Source: Cinclus cinclus (taxonomy: Eukaryota; Chordata; Aves; Passeriformes; Cinclidae). Taken from it: a stretch of DNA of 64,000 nucleotides. The stretch covers positions 38,326,654 to 38,390,653 of the forward strand of contig NC_085052.1 of NCBI RefSeq assembly GCF_963662255.1, written 5' to 3'. Numbering within the stretch: the first letter of the stretch is position 1; every line of letters begins with the position of its first letter. This document shows positions 11,190 to 24,185 of the stretch, in pieces. A program made the position numbers and the translations under genes. Under the pieces are notes generated by a model. It saw only the letters and a list, made by a program, of their open reading frames with translations. It searched no databases and had not been told where the DNA came from.

Positions 11190-12069
11190 TTGGGTCACAA
11201 TGGTTCCTTGCTTCTCTTAACCTCTGTGGTGTCACAATGCATTCCAAGCCCTTTTAGGCCACTTGGTCTTACAATGAACCATTTGATTCTTGGCCTTCAT
11301 GGTGTCATAATGGTTCCTTGCTTCTATAGGTCCCCATCCTGCCAGAGTCCATCCGTGGTCCTTTCGCGCCCCCTGGTGTCAAAAGGGATTCTTAGATTGT
11401 TAGCCTCCATTGGGTCACAATGGATCCTTGCTTCTCTTAACCCCTGTGGTGTCACAATGCATCCCATGTCCTTTTAGGCCACTTGATGTCACAATGAATT
11501 ATTTGATTCTTGGCCACCATGGTGGCATAATTGTACCAGGTTTTACTGGGTCCCCATGATTTCACAATTCATCCCTGGCCCTTTTAGGCCCATTGGTGTC
11601 ACAAGGGACCATTAGATTGTTAGCCTGCATTGGGTCACAATGGTTCCTTGCTTCTCTTAACCCCTGTGCTGTCACAATGCATCCCATGCCCTTTTAGGCC
11701 ACTTGATGTCACAATGAATCATTTGATTCTTGGCCTCCATGGTGGCATAATTGTACCAGGTTTTAATTGGGCCCCATGCTTTCACAATACATCCCTGCCC
11801 CTTTTAGGCCCATTGGTGTCAAAAGGAATCATTAGATTGTTAGCCTGCATTGGGTCACAATGGATCCTTGCTTCTCTTAACCCCTGTGCTGTCACAATGC
11901 ATCCCATGCCCTTTTAGGCCACATGATGTCACAATGAATTATTTGATTCTTGGCCTCCATGGCGGCATAATAGATCCTTGCTTCTATTGGTCCCCGTGCT
12001 GTAACAATTCATCCCTGGCCCTTTTAGGCCCATTGTTGTCACAACGGATCATTAGATTGTTAGCCTGCA

Positions 12070-12290
12070 TTGGGTCACAATGGTTCCTTGCTTCTCTTAA
12101 CCTCTGTGGTGTCACAATGCATTCCAAGCCCTTTTAGGCCACTTGGTCTTACAATGAACCATTTGATCCTTGGCCTTCATGGTGTCATAATGGTTCCTTG
12201 TTTCTATTGGTCCCCGTGCTGTAACAATCCATCCCTGGCCCTTTTTATACCCCCTGGTGCCACAAGGGATCATTAGATTGTTAGCCTGCA
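12070..12290 (+). repeat. Hybrid monomer joining two monomer types
   Basis: A to C belong to the type with CACTTGGTCTTACAATGAACC and a C tail of GGCCTTCATGG, which normally leads to a TATAGGTCCCC D. Here D instead becomes TTTCTATTGGTCCCCGTG and continues into the TTTTTATA type of E and F, making a 221-bp unit. The join lies in the D sub-repeat (about 12183-12215). A sister hybrid sits at 16475-16695. Confidence 0.8.
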
Positions 12291-12509
12291 TTGGGTCACA
12301 ATGGTTCCTTGCTTCTCTTAACCTCTGTGGTGTCACAATGCATTCCAAGCCCTTTTAGGCCACATGTCTTACAATGAACCATTTGATTCTTGGCCTTCAT
12401 GGTGTCATAATGGTTCCTTGCTTCTATAGGAACCCATGCTGTCAGAGTCCATCCGTGGTCCTTTTTCGCCCCCTGGTGTCAAAAGGGATTCTTAGATTGT
12501 TAGCCTGCA
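12291..12509 (+). repeat. 219-bp monomer with 1-base deletion in the B/C boundary
   Basis: The usual GGCCACTTGGTCTTACAATG reads GGCCACATGTCTTACAATG at about 12358-12376, one base shorter. The monomer spacing is 219 (12291 to 12510). With the deletion at 7009 this accounts for the only two units in 4365-63597 shorter than 220. Confidence 0.88.
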
Positions 12510-15500
12510 TTGGGTCACAATGGTTCCTTGCTTCTCTTAACCTCTGTGGTGTCACAATGCATTCCAAGCCCTTTTAGGCCACTTGATGTCACAATGAATC
12601 ATTTGATTCTTGGCCTCCACCGTGGCATAATAGATCCTTGCTTCTATTGGTCCCCGTGCTGTAACAATTCATCCCTGCCCCTTTTAGGCCCATTGGTGTC
12701 ACAAGGGATCATTAGATTGTTAGCCTGCATTGCGTCACAATGGTTCCTTGCTTCTCTTAACCTCTGTGGTGTCACAATGCATCCCATGCCCTTTTAGGCC
12801 ACTTGATGTCACAATGAATCATTTGAGTCTTGGCCTCCATGGTGTCATAATGGTTCCTTGTTTCTATTGGGCCCCATGCTGTCACAATTCATCCCTGGCC
12901 CTTTTACGCCCCCTGGTGTCAAATGGGATCCTGGGATTATTAGACTCCATTGGGTCACAATGCATCCTTGCTTCTCTTAACCCCTGTGCTGTCACAATGC
13001 ATCCCATGCCCTTTTAGGCCACTTGATGTCACAATGAATCATTTGATTCTTGGCCTCCACGGTGGCATAATAGATCCTTGCTTCTATTGGTCCCCGTGCT
13101 GTAACAATCCATCCCTGGCCCTTTTTATACCCCCTGGTGCCACAAGGGATCATTAGATTGTTAGCCTGCATTGGGTCACAATGGTTCCTTGCTTCTCTTA
13201 ACCTCTGTGGTGTCACAATGCATTCCAAGCCCTTTTAGGCCACTTGGTCTTACAATGAACCATTTGATTCTTGGCCTTCATGGTGTCATAATGGTTCCTT
13301 GCTTCTATAGGTCCCCATGCTGTCAGAGTCCATCCGTGGTCCTTTTGCGCCCCCTGGTGTCAAAAGGGATTCTTAGATTGTTAGCCTGCATTGGGTCACA
13401 ATGTTTCCTTGCTTCTCTTAACCCCTGTGGTGTCACAATGCATCCCATGTCCTTTTAGGCCACTTGATGTCACAATGAATCATTTGATTCTTGGCCTCCA
13501 TGGTGTCATAATGGTTCCTTGTTTCTATTGGGCCCCATGCTTTCACAATTCATCCCTGGCCCTTTTTGGCCCATTGGTGCCACAAGGGATCATTAGATTG
13601 TTAGCCTGCATTGGGTCACAATGGTTCCTTGCTTCTCTTAACCCCTGTGGTGTCACAATGCATCCCATGCCCTTTTAGGCCGCATGACGTCACAATGAAT
13701 CATTTGATTCTTGGCCTCCAAGGCGGCATAATAGATCCTTGCTTCTATTGGTCCCCGTGCTGTAACAATCCATCCCTGGCCCTTTTTATACCCCCTGGTG
13801 CCACAAGGGGTCATTAGATTGTTAGCCTGCATTGGGTCACAATGGTTCCTTGCTTCTCTTAACCTCTGTGGTGTCACAATGCATCCCATGCCCTTTTAGG
13901 CCACTTGATGTCACAATGAATCATTTGATTCTTGGCCTCCATGGTGTCATAATGGTTCCTTGTTTCTATTGGGACCCATGATTTCACAATTCATCCCTGG
14001 CCCTTTTAGGCCCATTGGTGTCAAAAGGGATCATTAGATTGTTAGCCTGCATTGGGTCACAATGGTTCCTTGCGTCTCTTAACCTCTTTGGTGTCACAAT
14101 GCATCCCATGCCCTTTTAGGCCACTTGATGTCACAATGAATCATTTGATTCTTGGCCTCCATGGTGGCATAATGGTTCTTTGTTTCTATTGGGCCCCATG
14201 CTTTCACAATACGTCCCTGCCCCTTTTAGGCCCATTGGTGTCAAAAGGGATCATTAGATTATTAGCCTCCATTGGGTCACAATGGATCCTTACTTCTCTT
14301 AACCCCTGTGCTGTCACAATGCATCCCATGCCCTTTTAGGCCGCATGACGTCACAATGGATCATTTGATTCTTGGCTTCCAAGGGGGCATAATAGATCCT
14401 TGCTTCTATTGGTCCCCGTGCTGTAACAATCCATCCCTGGCACTTTTTATACCCCCTGGTTCCTCAAGGGATCATTAGATTGTTAGCCTGCATTGCGTCA
14501 CAATGGTTCCTTGCTTCTCTTAACCTCTGTGGTGTCACAATGCCTCCCATGCCCTTTTAGGCCACTTGATGTCACAATGAATCATTTGATTCTTGGCCTC
14601 CATGGTGTCATAATGGTTCCTTGTTTCTATTGGGCCCCATGCTGTCACAATTCATCCGTGGCCCTTTTACGCCCCCTGGTGTCAAATGGGATCCTGGGAT
14701 TATTAACCTCCATTGGGTCACAATGCATCCTTGTTTCTCTTAACCCCTGTGGTGTCACAATGCATCCCATGCCCTTTTAGGCCACTTGATGTCACAATGA
14801 ATCATTTGATTCTTGGCCTCCATGGTGGCATAATTGTACCAGGTTTTACTTGGGCCCCATGCTTTCACAATTCATCCCTGCCCCTTTTAGGCCCATTGGT
14901 GTCAAAAGGGATCATTAGATTGTTAGCCTGCATTGGGTCACTATGGTTCCTTGCTTCTCTTAACCCCTGTGGTGTCACAATGCATCCCATGCCCTTTTAG
15001 GCCACTTGATGTCACAATGAATCATTTGATTCTTGGCCTCCATGGTGGCGTAATTTTACCAGGTTTTAATTGGGCCCCATGCTTTCACAATACATCCTAG
15101 CCCCTTTTAGGCCCATTGGTGTCAAAAGGGATCATTTGATTGTTAGCCTGCATTGGGTCACAATGGATCCTTGCTTCTCTTAACCCCTGTGCTGTCACAA
15201 TGCATCCCATGCCCTTTTAGGCCACATGATGTCACAATGAATTATTTGATTCTTGGCCTCCATGGTGGCATAATAGATCCTTGCTTCTATTGGTCCCCGT
15301 GCTGTAACAATTCATCCCTGGCCCTTTTAGGCCCATTGGTGTCACAAGGGATCATTAGATTATTAGCCTCCATTGGGTCACAATGGTTCCTTGCTTCTCT
15401 TAACCCCTGTGCTGTCACAATGCATCCCATGCCCTTTTAGGCCACTTGATGTCACAATGAATCATTTGATTCTTGGCCTCCACGGTGGCATAATAGATCC

Positions 15501-15593
15501 TTGCTTCTATTGGTCCAAGTGCTGTAACAATCCATCCCTGGCCCTTTTTATACCCCCTGGTGCCACAAGGGATCATTAGATTGTTAGCCTGCA

Positions 15594-16474
15594 TTGGGTC
15601 ACAATGGTTCCTTGCTTCTCTTAACCCCTGTGGTGTCACAATGCATCCCATGCCCTTTTAGGCCACAGGATGTCACAATGAATTATTTGATTCTTGGCCT
15701 CCATGGCGACATAATAGATCCTTGCTTCTATTGGTCCCCGTGCTGTAACAATTAATCCCTGGCCCTTTTAGGCCCATTGGTGTCAAAAGGAATCATTAGA
15801 TTGTTAGCCTGCATTGGGTCACAATGGATCCTTGCTTCTCTTTACCCCTGTGCTGTCACAATGCATCCCATGCCCTTTTAGGCCACATGATGTCACAATG
15901 AATTATTTGATTCTTGGCCTCCATGGTGGCATAATAGATCCTTGCTTCCATTGGTCCCCGTGCTGTAACAATTCATCCCTGGCCCTTTTAGGCCCATTGG
16001 TGTCACAAGGGATCATTAGATTGTTAGCCTGCATTGGGTCACAATGGTTCCTTGCTTCTCTTAACCTCTGTGGTGTCACAATGCATCCCATGCCCTTTTA
16101 GGCCACTTGATGTCACAATGAATTATTTGATTCTTGGCCTCCATGGTGTCATAATGGTTCCTTGTTTCTATTGGGCCCCATGCTGTCACAATTCATCCCT
16201 GGCCCTTTTACGCCCCCTGGTGTCAAATGGGATCCTGGGATTATTAACCTCCATTGGGTCACAATGCATCCTTGCTTCTCTTAACCTCTGTGGTGTCAAA
16301 ATGCATCCCATGCCCTTTTAGGCCACTTGATGTCACAATGAAACTTTTGATTCTTGGCCTCCACGGTGGCATAATAGATCCTTGCTTCTATTGGTCCCCG
16401 TGCTGTAACAATCTATCCCTGGCCCTTTTTATACCCCCTGGTGCCACAAGGGATCATTAGATTGTTAGCCTGCA
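15594..16474 (+). repeat. Four-monomer block, copy 2 (partner at 10309)
   Basis: This is the downstream partner of 10309-11189. The monomer before it (15373) carries TTGGTCCAAGTGC, which also occurs at 9868, but the offset there is 25 monomers. One monomer has therefore been gained or lost between the two relationships. Confidence 0.8.
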
Positions 16475-18237
16475 TTGGGTCACAATGGTTCCTTGCTTCT
16501 CTTAACCTCTGTGGTGTCACAATGCATTCCAAGCCCTTTTAGGCCACTTGGTCTTACAATGAACCATTTGATGCTTGGCCTTCATGGTGTCATAATGGTT
16601 CCTTGTTTCTATTGGTCCCCGTGCTGTAACAATCCATCCCTGGCCCTTTTTATACCCCCTGGTGCCACAAGGGATCATTAGATTGTTAGCCTGCATTGGG
16701 TCACAATGGTTCCTTGCTTCTCTTAACCTCTGTGGTGTCACAATGCATCTCATGCCCTTTTAGGCCACCTGATGTCACAATGAATCATTTGATTCTTGGC
16801 CTCCACCGTGGCATAATAGATCCTTGCTTCTATTGGTCCCCATGCTTTCACAATTCATCCCTGCCCCTTTTAGGCCCATTGGTGTCACAAGGGATCATTA
16901 GATTGTTAGCCTGCATTGGGTCACAATGGATCCTTGCTTCTCTTAACCTCTGTGGTGTCACAATGCATCCCATGCCCTTTTAGGCCACTTGATGTCACAA
17001 TGAATCATTTGATTCTTGGCCTCCATGGTGTCATAATGGTTCCTTGCTTCTATTGGTCCCCGTGCTGTAACAATCCATCCCTGGCCCTTTTTATACCCCC
17101 TGGTGCCACAAGGGATCATTAGATTGTTAGCCTGCATTGGGTCACAATGGTTCCTTGCTTCTCTTAACCTCTGTGGTGTCACAATGCATTCCAAGCCCTT
17201 TTAGGCCACTTGATGTCACAATGAACCATTTGATTCTTGGCCTTCATGGTGTCATAATGGTTCCTTGCTTCTATAGGTCCCCATGCTGTCAGAGTCCATC
17301 CGTGGTCCTTTTGCGCCCCCTGGTGTCAAAAGGGTTTCTTAGATTGTTAGCCAGCATTGGGTCACAATGGTTCCTTGCTTCTCTTAACACCTGTGCTGTC
17401 ACAATGCATCCCATGCCCTTTTAGGCCACTTGATGTCACAATGAATCATTTGATTCTTGGCCTCCATGGTGTCATAATGGTTCCTTGTTTCTATTGGGCC
17501 CCATGCTTTCACAATACATCCCTGCCCCTTTTAGGCCCATTGGTGTCAAAAGGGATCATTAGATTGTTAGCCTGCATTGGGTCACAATGGTTCCTTGCTT
17601 CTCTTAACCTCTGTGGTGTCACAATGCATCCCATGCCCTTTTAGGCCACTTGATGTCACAATGAATCATTTGAGTCTTGGCCTCCATGGTGTCATAATGG
17701 TTCCTTGTTTCTATTGGGCCCCATGCTGTCACAATTCATCCCTGGCCCTTTTACGCCCCCTGGTGTCAAATGGGATCCTGGGATTATTAGCCTCCATTGG
17801 GTCACAATGCATCCTTGCTTCTCTTAACCCCTGTGGTGTCACAATGCATCCCATGCCCTTTTAGGCCACTTGATGTCACAATGAATCATTTGATTCTTGG
17901 CCTCCACGGTGGCATAATAGATCCTTGCTTCTATTGGTCCCCGTGCTGTAACAATCCATCCCTGGCCCTTTTTATACCCCCTGGTGCCACAAGGGATCAT
18001 TAGATTGTGAGCCTGCATTGGGTCACAATGGTTCCTTGCTTCTCTTAACCTCTGTGGTGTCACAATGCATTCCAAGCCCTTTTAGGCCACTTGGTCTTAC
18101 AATGAACCATTTGATTCTTGGCCTTCATGGTGTCATAATGGTTCCTTGCTTCTATAGGTCCCCATGCTGTCAGAGTCCATCCGTGGTCCTTTTGCGCCCC
18201 CTGGTGTCAAAAGGGATTCTTAGATTGTTAGCCTGCA

Positions 18238-19120
18238 TTGGGTCACAATGGATCCTTGCTTCTCTTAACCCCTGTGGTGTCACAATGCATCCCATGCCCT
18301 TTTAGGTCGCATGACGTCACAATGGATCATTTGATTCTTGGCCTCCAAGGGGGCATAATAGATCCTTGCTTCTATTGGTCCCCTTGCTGTAACAATCCAT
18401 CCCTGCCCTTTTTTATACCCCCTGGTGCCTCAAGGGATCATTAGATTGTTAGCCTGCATTGGGTCACAATGGTTCCTTGCTTGTCTTAACCTCTGTGGTG
18501 TCACAATGCATCCCATGCGCTTTTAGGCCACTTGATGTCACAATGAATCTTTTGATTCTTGGCCTCCACGGTGGCATAATAGATCCTTGCTTCTATTGGT
18601 CCCCGTGATGTAACAATCTATCCCTGGCCCTTTTTATACCCCCTGGTGCCACAAGGGATCATTAGATTGTTAGCCTGCATTGGGTCACAATGGTTCCTTG
18701 CTTCTCTTAACCTCTGTGGTGTCACAATGCATCCCATGCCCTTTTAGGCCACTTGATGTCACAATGAATCATTTGATTCTTGGCCTCCATGGTGTCATAA
18801 TGGTTCCTTGTTTCTATTGGGCCCCATGCTGTCACAATTCATCCCTGGCCCTTTTACGCCCCCTGGTGTCAAATGCGATCCTGGGATTATTAACCTCCAT
18901 TGGGTCACAATGCATCCTTGCTTCTCTTAACCCCTGTGGTGTCACAATGCATCCCATGCCCTTTTAGGCCACTTGATGTCACAATGAATCATTTGATTCT
19001 TGGCCTCCACGGTGGCATAATAGATCCTTGCTTCTATTGGTCCCCGTGCTGTAACAATCCATCCCTGGCCCTTTTTATACCCCCTGGTGCCACAAGGGAT
19101 CATTAGATTGTTAGCCTGCA
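18238..19120 (+). repeat. Four-monomer block, copy 1 (partner at 20221)
   Basis: Units 18238, 18459, 18680 and 18900 match 20221, 20442, 20663 and 20883 at an offset of 1983 bp (nine monomers). Both start with the CRE-bearing monomer with CCAAGGGGGCAT and GTGCCTCAAGGG, followed by a 221-bp unit with CCGTGATGTAAC. They diverge in the following units (19121 against 21104). Confidence 0.82.
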
Positions 19121-20220
19121 TTGGGTCACAATGGTTCCTTGCTTCTCTTAACCTCTGTGGTGTCACAATGCATCCCATGCCCTTTTAGGCCACCTGATGT
19201 CACAATGAATCATTTGATTCTTGGCCTCCACCGTGGCATAATAGATCCTTGCTTCTATTGGTCCCCATGCTTTCACAATTCATCCCTGCCCCTTTTAGGC
19301 CCATTGGTGTCACAAGGGATCATTAGATTGTTAGCCTGCATTGGGTCACAATGGTTCCTTGCTTCTCTTAACCTCTGTGGTGTCACAATGCATCCCATGC
19401 CCTTTTAGGCCACTTGATGTCACAATGAATCATTTGATTCTTGGCCTCCATGGTGTCATAATGGTTCCTTGTTTCTATTGGGCCCCATGCTTTCACAATT
19501 CATCCCTGGCCCTTTTAGGCCCATTGGTGTCAAAAGGGATCATTAGACTGTTAGCCTGCATTGGGTCACAATGGTTCCTTGCTTCTCTTAACCTCTGTGG
19601 TGTCACAATGCATTCCAAGCCCTTTTAGGCCACTTGATGTCACAATGAATCATTTGATTCTTGGCCTCCATGGTGTCATAATGGTTCCTTGTTTCTATTG
19701 GGCCCCATGCCTTCACAATTCATCCCTGGCCCTTTTACGCCCCCTGGTGTCAAATGGGATCCTAGGATTATTAGCCTCCATTGGGTCACAATGCATCCTT
19801 GCGTCTCTTAACCCCTGTGGTGTCACAATGCATCCCATGCCCTTTTAGGCCACTTGATGTCACAATGAATCATTTGATTCTTGGCCTCCATGGTGTCATA
19901 ATGGTTCCTTGTTTCTATTGGGACCCATGCTTTCACAATTCATCCCTGGCCCTTTTAGGCCCATTGGTGTCAAAAGGGATCATTAGATTGTTAGCCTGCA
20001 TTGGGTCACAATGGTTCCTTGCTTCTCTTAACCTCTGTGGTGTCACAATGCATCCCATGCCCTTTTAGGCCACTTGATGTCACAATGAATCATTTGATTC
20101 TTGGCCTCCATGGTGGCATAATGGTTCCTTGTTTCTATTGGGCCCCATGCTTTCACAATACGTCCCTGCCCCTTTTAGGCCCATTGGTGTCAAAAGGGAT
20201 CATTAGATTGTTAGCCTCCA

Positions 20221-21103
20221 TTGGGTCACAATGGATCCTTACTTCTCTTAACCCCTGTGCTGTCACAATGCATCCCATGCCCTTTTAGGCCGCATGACGT
20301 CACAATGGATCATTTGATTCTTGGCCTCCAAGGGGGCATAATAGATCCTTGCTTCTATTGGTCCCCGTGCTGTAACAATCCATCCCTGGCCCTTTTTATA
20401 CCCCCTGGTGCCTCAAGGGATCATTAGATTGTTAGCCTGCATTGGGTCACAATGGTTCCTTGCTTCTCTTAACCTCTGTGGTGTCACAATGCATCCCATG
20501 CCCTTTTAGGCCACTTGATGTCACAATGAATCTTTTGATTCTTGGCCTCCACGGTGGCATAATAGATCCTTGCTTCTATTGGTCCCCGTGATGTAACAAT
20601 CTATCCCAGGCCCTTTTTATACCCCCTGGTGCCACAAGGGATCATTAGATTGTTAGCCTGCATTGGGTCACAATGGTTCCTTGCTTCTCTTAACCTCTGT
20701 GGTGTCACAATGCCTCCCATGCCCTTTTAGGCCACTTGATGTCACAATGAATCATTTGATTCTTGGCCTCCATGGTGTCATAATGGTTCCTTGTTTCTAT
20801 TGGGCCCCATGCTGTCACAATTCATCCCTGGCCCTTTTACGCCCCCTGGTGTCAAATGGGATCCTGGGATTATTAGCCTCCATTGGGTCACAAAGGATCC
20901 TTGCTTCTCTTAACCCCTGTGGTGTCACAATGCATCCCATGCCCTTTTAGGCCACTTGATGTCACAATGAATCATTTGATTCTTGGCCTCCATGGTGGCA
21001 TAATAGATCCTTGCTTCTATTGGTCCCCGTGCTGTAACAATCCATCCCTGGCCCTTTTTATACCCCCTGGTGCCACAAGGGATCATTAGATTGTTAGCCT
21101 GCA
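20221..21103 (+). repeat. Four-monomer block, copy 2 (partner at 18238)
   Basis: This is the downstream partner of 18238-19120. A related single monomer with CCTCAAGGG or TCCTCAAGGG also lies at 6347 and 14272, so this CRE-bearing type is spread over 14 kb of the left half. Confidence 0.82.
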
Positions 21104-21763
21104 TTGGGTCACAATGGTTCCTTGCTTCTCTTAACCTCTGTGGTGTCACAATGCATCCCATGCCCTTTTAGGCCACTTGATGTCACAATGAATCATTTGA
21201 TTCTTGGCCTCCATGGTGTCATAATGGTTCCTTGTTTCTATTGGGGCCCATGCATTCACAAGTCATCCCTGGCCCTTTTTGGCCAATTGGTGTCAAAAGG
21301 GATCATTAGATTGTTAGCCTGCATTGGGTCACAATGGATCCTTGCTTCTCTTAACCCCTGTGCTGTCACAATGCATCCCATGCCCTTTTAGGCCACAGGA
21401 TGTCACAATGAATTATTTGATTCTTGGCCTCCATGGCGGCATAATAGATCCTTGCTTCTATTGGTCCCCGTGCTGTAACAATTAATCCCTGGCCCTTTTA
21501 GGCCCATTGGTGTCACAAGGGATCATTAGATTGTTAGCCTGCATTGGGTCACAATGGATCCTTGCTTCTCTTAACCCCTGTGCTGTCACAATGAATCCCA
21601 TGCCCTTTTAGGCCACATGATGTCACAATGAATTATTTGATTCTTGGTCTCCATGGTGGCATAATAGATCCTTGCTTCTATTGGTCCCCGTGCTGTGACA
21701 ATTCATCCCTGGCCCTTTTAGGCCCATTGGTGTCACAAGGGATCATTAGATTGTTAGCCTGCA

Positions 21764-24185
21764 TTGGGTCACAATGGTTCCTTGCTTCTCTTAACCTCTG
21801 TGGTGTCACAATGCATTCCAAGCCCTTTTAGGCCACTTGATGTCACAATGAGTCATTTGATTCTTGGCCTCCATGGTGGCATAATTGTACCAGGTTTTAC
21901 TTGGGCCCCATGCTTTCACAATTCATCCCTGCCCCTTTTAGGCCCATTGGTGTCACAAGGGATCATTAGATTGTTAGCCTGCATTGAGTCACAATGGATC
22001 CTTGCTTCTCTTAACCCCTGTGGTGTCACAATGCATCCCATGCCCTTTTAGGCCACTTGATGTCACAATGAATCATTTGATTCTTGGCCTCCATGGTGGT
22101 GAAATTGTACCAGGTTTTAATTGGGCCCCATGCTTTCACAATAAATCCCTGCCCCTTTTAGGCCCATTGGTGTCAAAAGGGATCATTAGATTGTTAGCCT
22201 GCATTGGGTCACAATGCACCCTTGCTTCTCTTAACCCCTGTGCTGTCACAATGCATCCCATGCCCTTTTAGGCCACATGATGTCACAATGAATTATTTGA
22301 TTCTTGGCCTCCATGGCGGCATAATAGATCCTTGCTTCTATTGGTCCCCGTGCTGTAACAATTCATCCCTGGCCCTTTTAGGCCCATTGGTGTCACAAGG
22401 GATCATTAGATTGTTAGCCTGCATTGGGTCACAATGGTTCCTTGCTTCTCTTAACCTCTGTGGTGTCACAATGCATCCCATGCCCTTTTAGGCCACTTGA
22501 TGTCACAATGAATCATTTGAGTCTTGGCCTCCATGGTGTCATAATGGTTCCTTGTTTCTATTGGGCCCCATGCTGTCACAATTCATCCCTGGCCCTTTTA
22601 CGCCCCCTGGTGTCAAATGGGATCCTGGGATTATTAGACTCCATTGGGTCACAATGCATCCTTGCTTCTCTTAACCCCTGTGGTGTCACAATGCATCCCA
22701 TGCCCTTTTAGGCCACTTGATGTCACAATGAATCATTTGATTCTTGGCCTCCACGGTGGCATAATAGATCCTTGCTTCTATTGGTCCCCGTGCTGTAACA
22801 ATCCATCCCTGGCACTTTTTATACCCCCTGGTGCCACAAGGGATCATTAGATTGTTAGCCTGCATTGGGTCACAATGGTTCCTTGCTTCTCTTAACCTCT
22901 GTGGTGTCACAATGAATTCCAAGCCCTTTTAGGCCACTTGGTCTTACAATGAACCATTTGATTCTTGGCCTTCATGGTGTCATAATGGTTCCTTGCTTCT
23001 ATAGGTCCCCATGCTGTCAGAGTCCATCCGTGGTCCTTTTGCGCCCCGTGGTGTCAAAAAGGATTCTTAGATTGTTAGCCTGCATTGGGTCACAATGGTT
23101 CCTTGCTTCTCTTAACCCCTGTGCTGTCACAATGCATCCCATGCCCTTTTAGGCCACATGATGTCACAATGAATCATTTGATTCTTGGCCTCCACCGTGG
23201 CATAATAGATCCTTGCTTCTATTGGTCCCCATGCTTTCACAATTCATCCCTGCCCCTTTTAGGCCCATTGGTGTCACAAGGGATCATTAGATTGTTAGCC
23301 TGCTTTGGTTCACAATGGTTCCTTGCTTCTCTTAACCTCTGTGGTGTCACAATGCCTTCCAAGCCCTTTTAGGCCACTTGGTCTTGCAATGAACCATTTG
23401 ATTCTTGGCCTTCGTGGTGTCATAATGGTTCCTTGCTTCTATAGGTCCCCTTGCTGTCAGAGTACATCCGTGGTCCTTTTGCGCCCCCTGGTGTCAAAAG
23501 GGATTCTTAGACTGCTAACCTGCATTGGGTCACAATGGTTCCTTGCTTCTCTTAACCCCTGTGGTGTCACAATGCATCCCATGCCCTTTTAGGCCACTTG
23601 ATGTCACAATGAATCATTTGATTCTTGGCCTCCATGGTGGCGTAATTGTACCAGGTTTTAATTGGGCCCCATGTTTTCACAATAAATCCCTGCCCCTTTT
23701 AGGCCCATTGGTGTCAAAAGGGATCATTAGATTGTTAGCCTCCATTGGGTCACAATGGATCCTTACTTCTCTTAACCCCTGTGCTGTCACAATGCATCCC
23801 ATGCCCTTTTAGGCCACATGATGTCACAATGAATTATTTGATTCTTGGCCTCCATGGCGACATAATAGATCCTTGCTTCTATTGGTCCCCGTGCTGTAAC
23901 AATTCATCCCTGGCCCTTTTAGGCCCATTGGTGTCACAAGGGATCATTAGATTTTTAGACTGCATTGGGTCACAATGGTTCCTTGCTTCTCTTAACCTCT
24001 GTGGTGTCACAATGCATCCCATGACCTTTTAGGCCACATGATGTCACAATGAATCATTTGATTCTTGGCCTCCATGGTGGCATAATAGATCCTTGCTTCT
24101 ATTGGTCCCCGTGCTTTCACAATCCATCCCTGGCCCTTTTTATACCCCCTGGTGCCACAAGGGATCATTAGATTGTTAGCCTGCA
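21764..24185 (+). repeat. 11-monomer HOR (2422 bp), copy 1
   Basis: Eleven monomers start at 21764, 21984 (AP-1 variant), 22204 (AATGCACCCTTG variant), 22424, 22644 (221 bp), 22865, 23085, 23305 (TGCTTTGGTTCAC variant), 23525, 23745 and 23965 (221 bp, CATGACC variant). The same order repeats from 24186. Small differences from copy 2 include GAGTCTTGG at 22519-22527, where copy 2 reads GATTCTTGG. Confidence 0.9.
21985..21991. other. AP-1 (TRE) type heptamer TGAGTCA in sub-repeat A (11 copies)
   Basis: One base change in the A header (TTGGGTCAC to TTGAGTCAC) gives the exact AP-1 consensus TGAGTCA. Start positions of all copies seen are 21985, 24407, 26829, 31013, 40700, 43562, 48186, 51930, 55013, 55894 and 58977. 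Every copy lies just before the monomer with GGTGGTGAAATTGTACC, so they descend from one event and mark the HOR family that begins near 21.7 kb. Functional binding is speculation. Confidence 0.78.

Larger units (their letters stand above)
4805..21763 (+). repeat. Mixed monomer region with short HOR relationships
   Basis: Seventy-seven monomers of mixed type lie here without one dominant HOR. Recurrent relationships are short: six monomers (6789 and 8108), four monomers at an offset of 24 monomers (10309 and 15594), and four monomers at an offset of nine (18238 and 20221). The TTTTTATA class is frequent and closely spaced, often every two to five monomers. Copies differ from their best partners at more positions than in the region to the right, which suggests older or less homogenised sequence. 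That age ranking is by eye and not measured. Confidence 0.7.
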
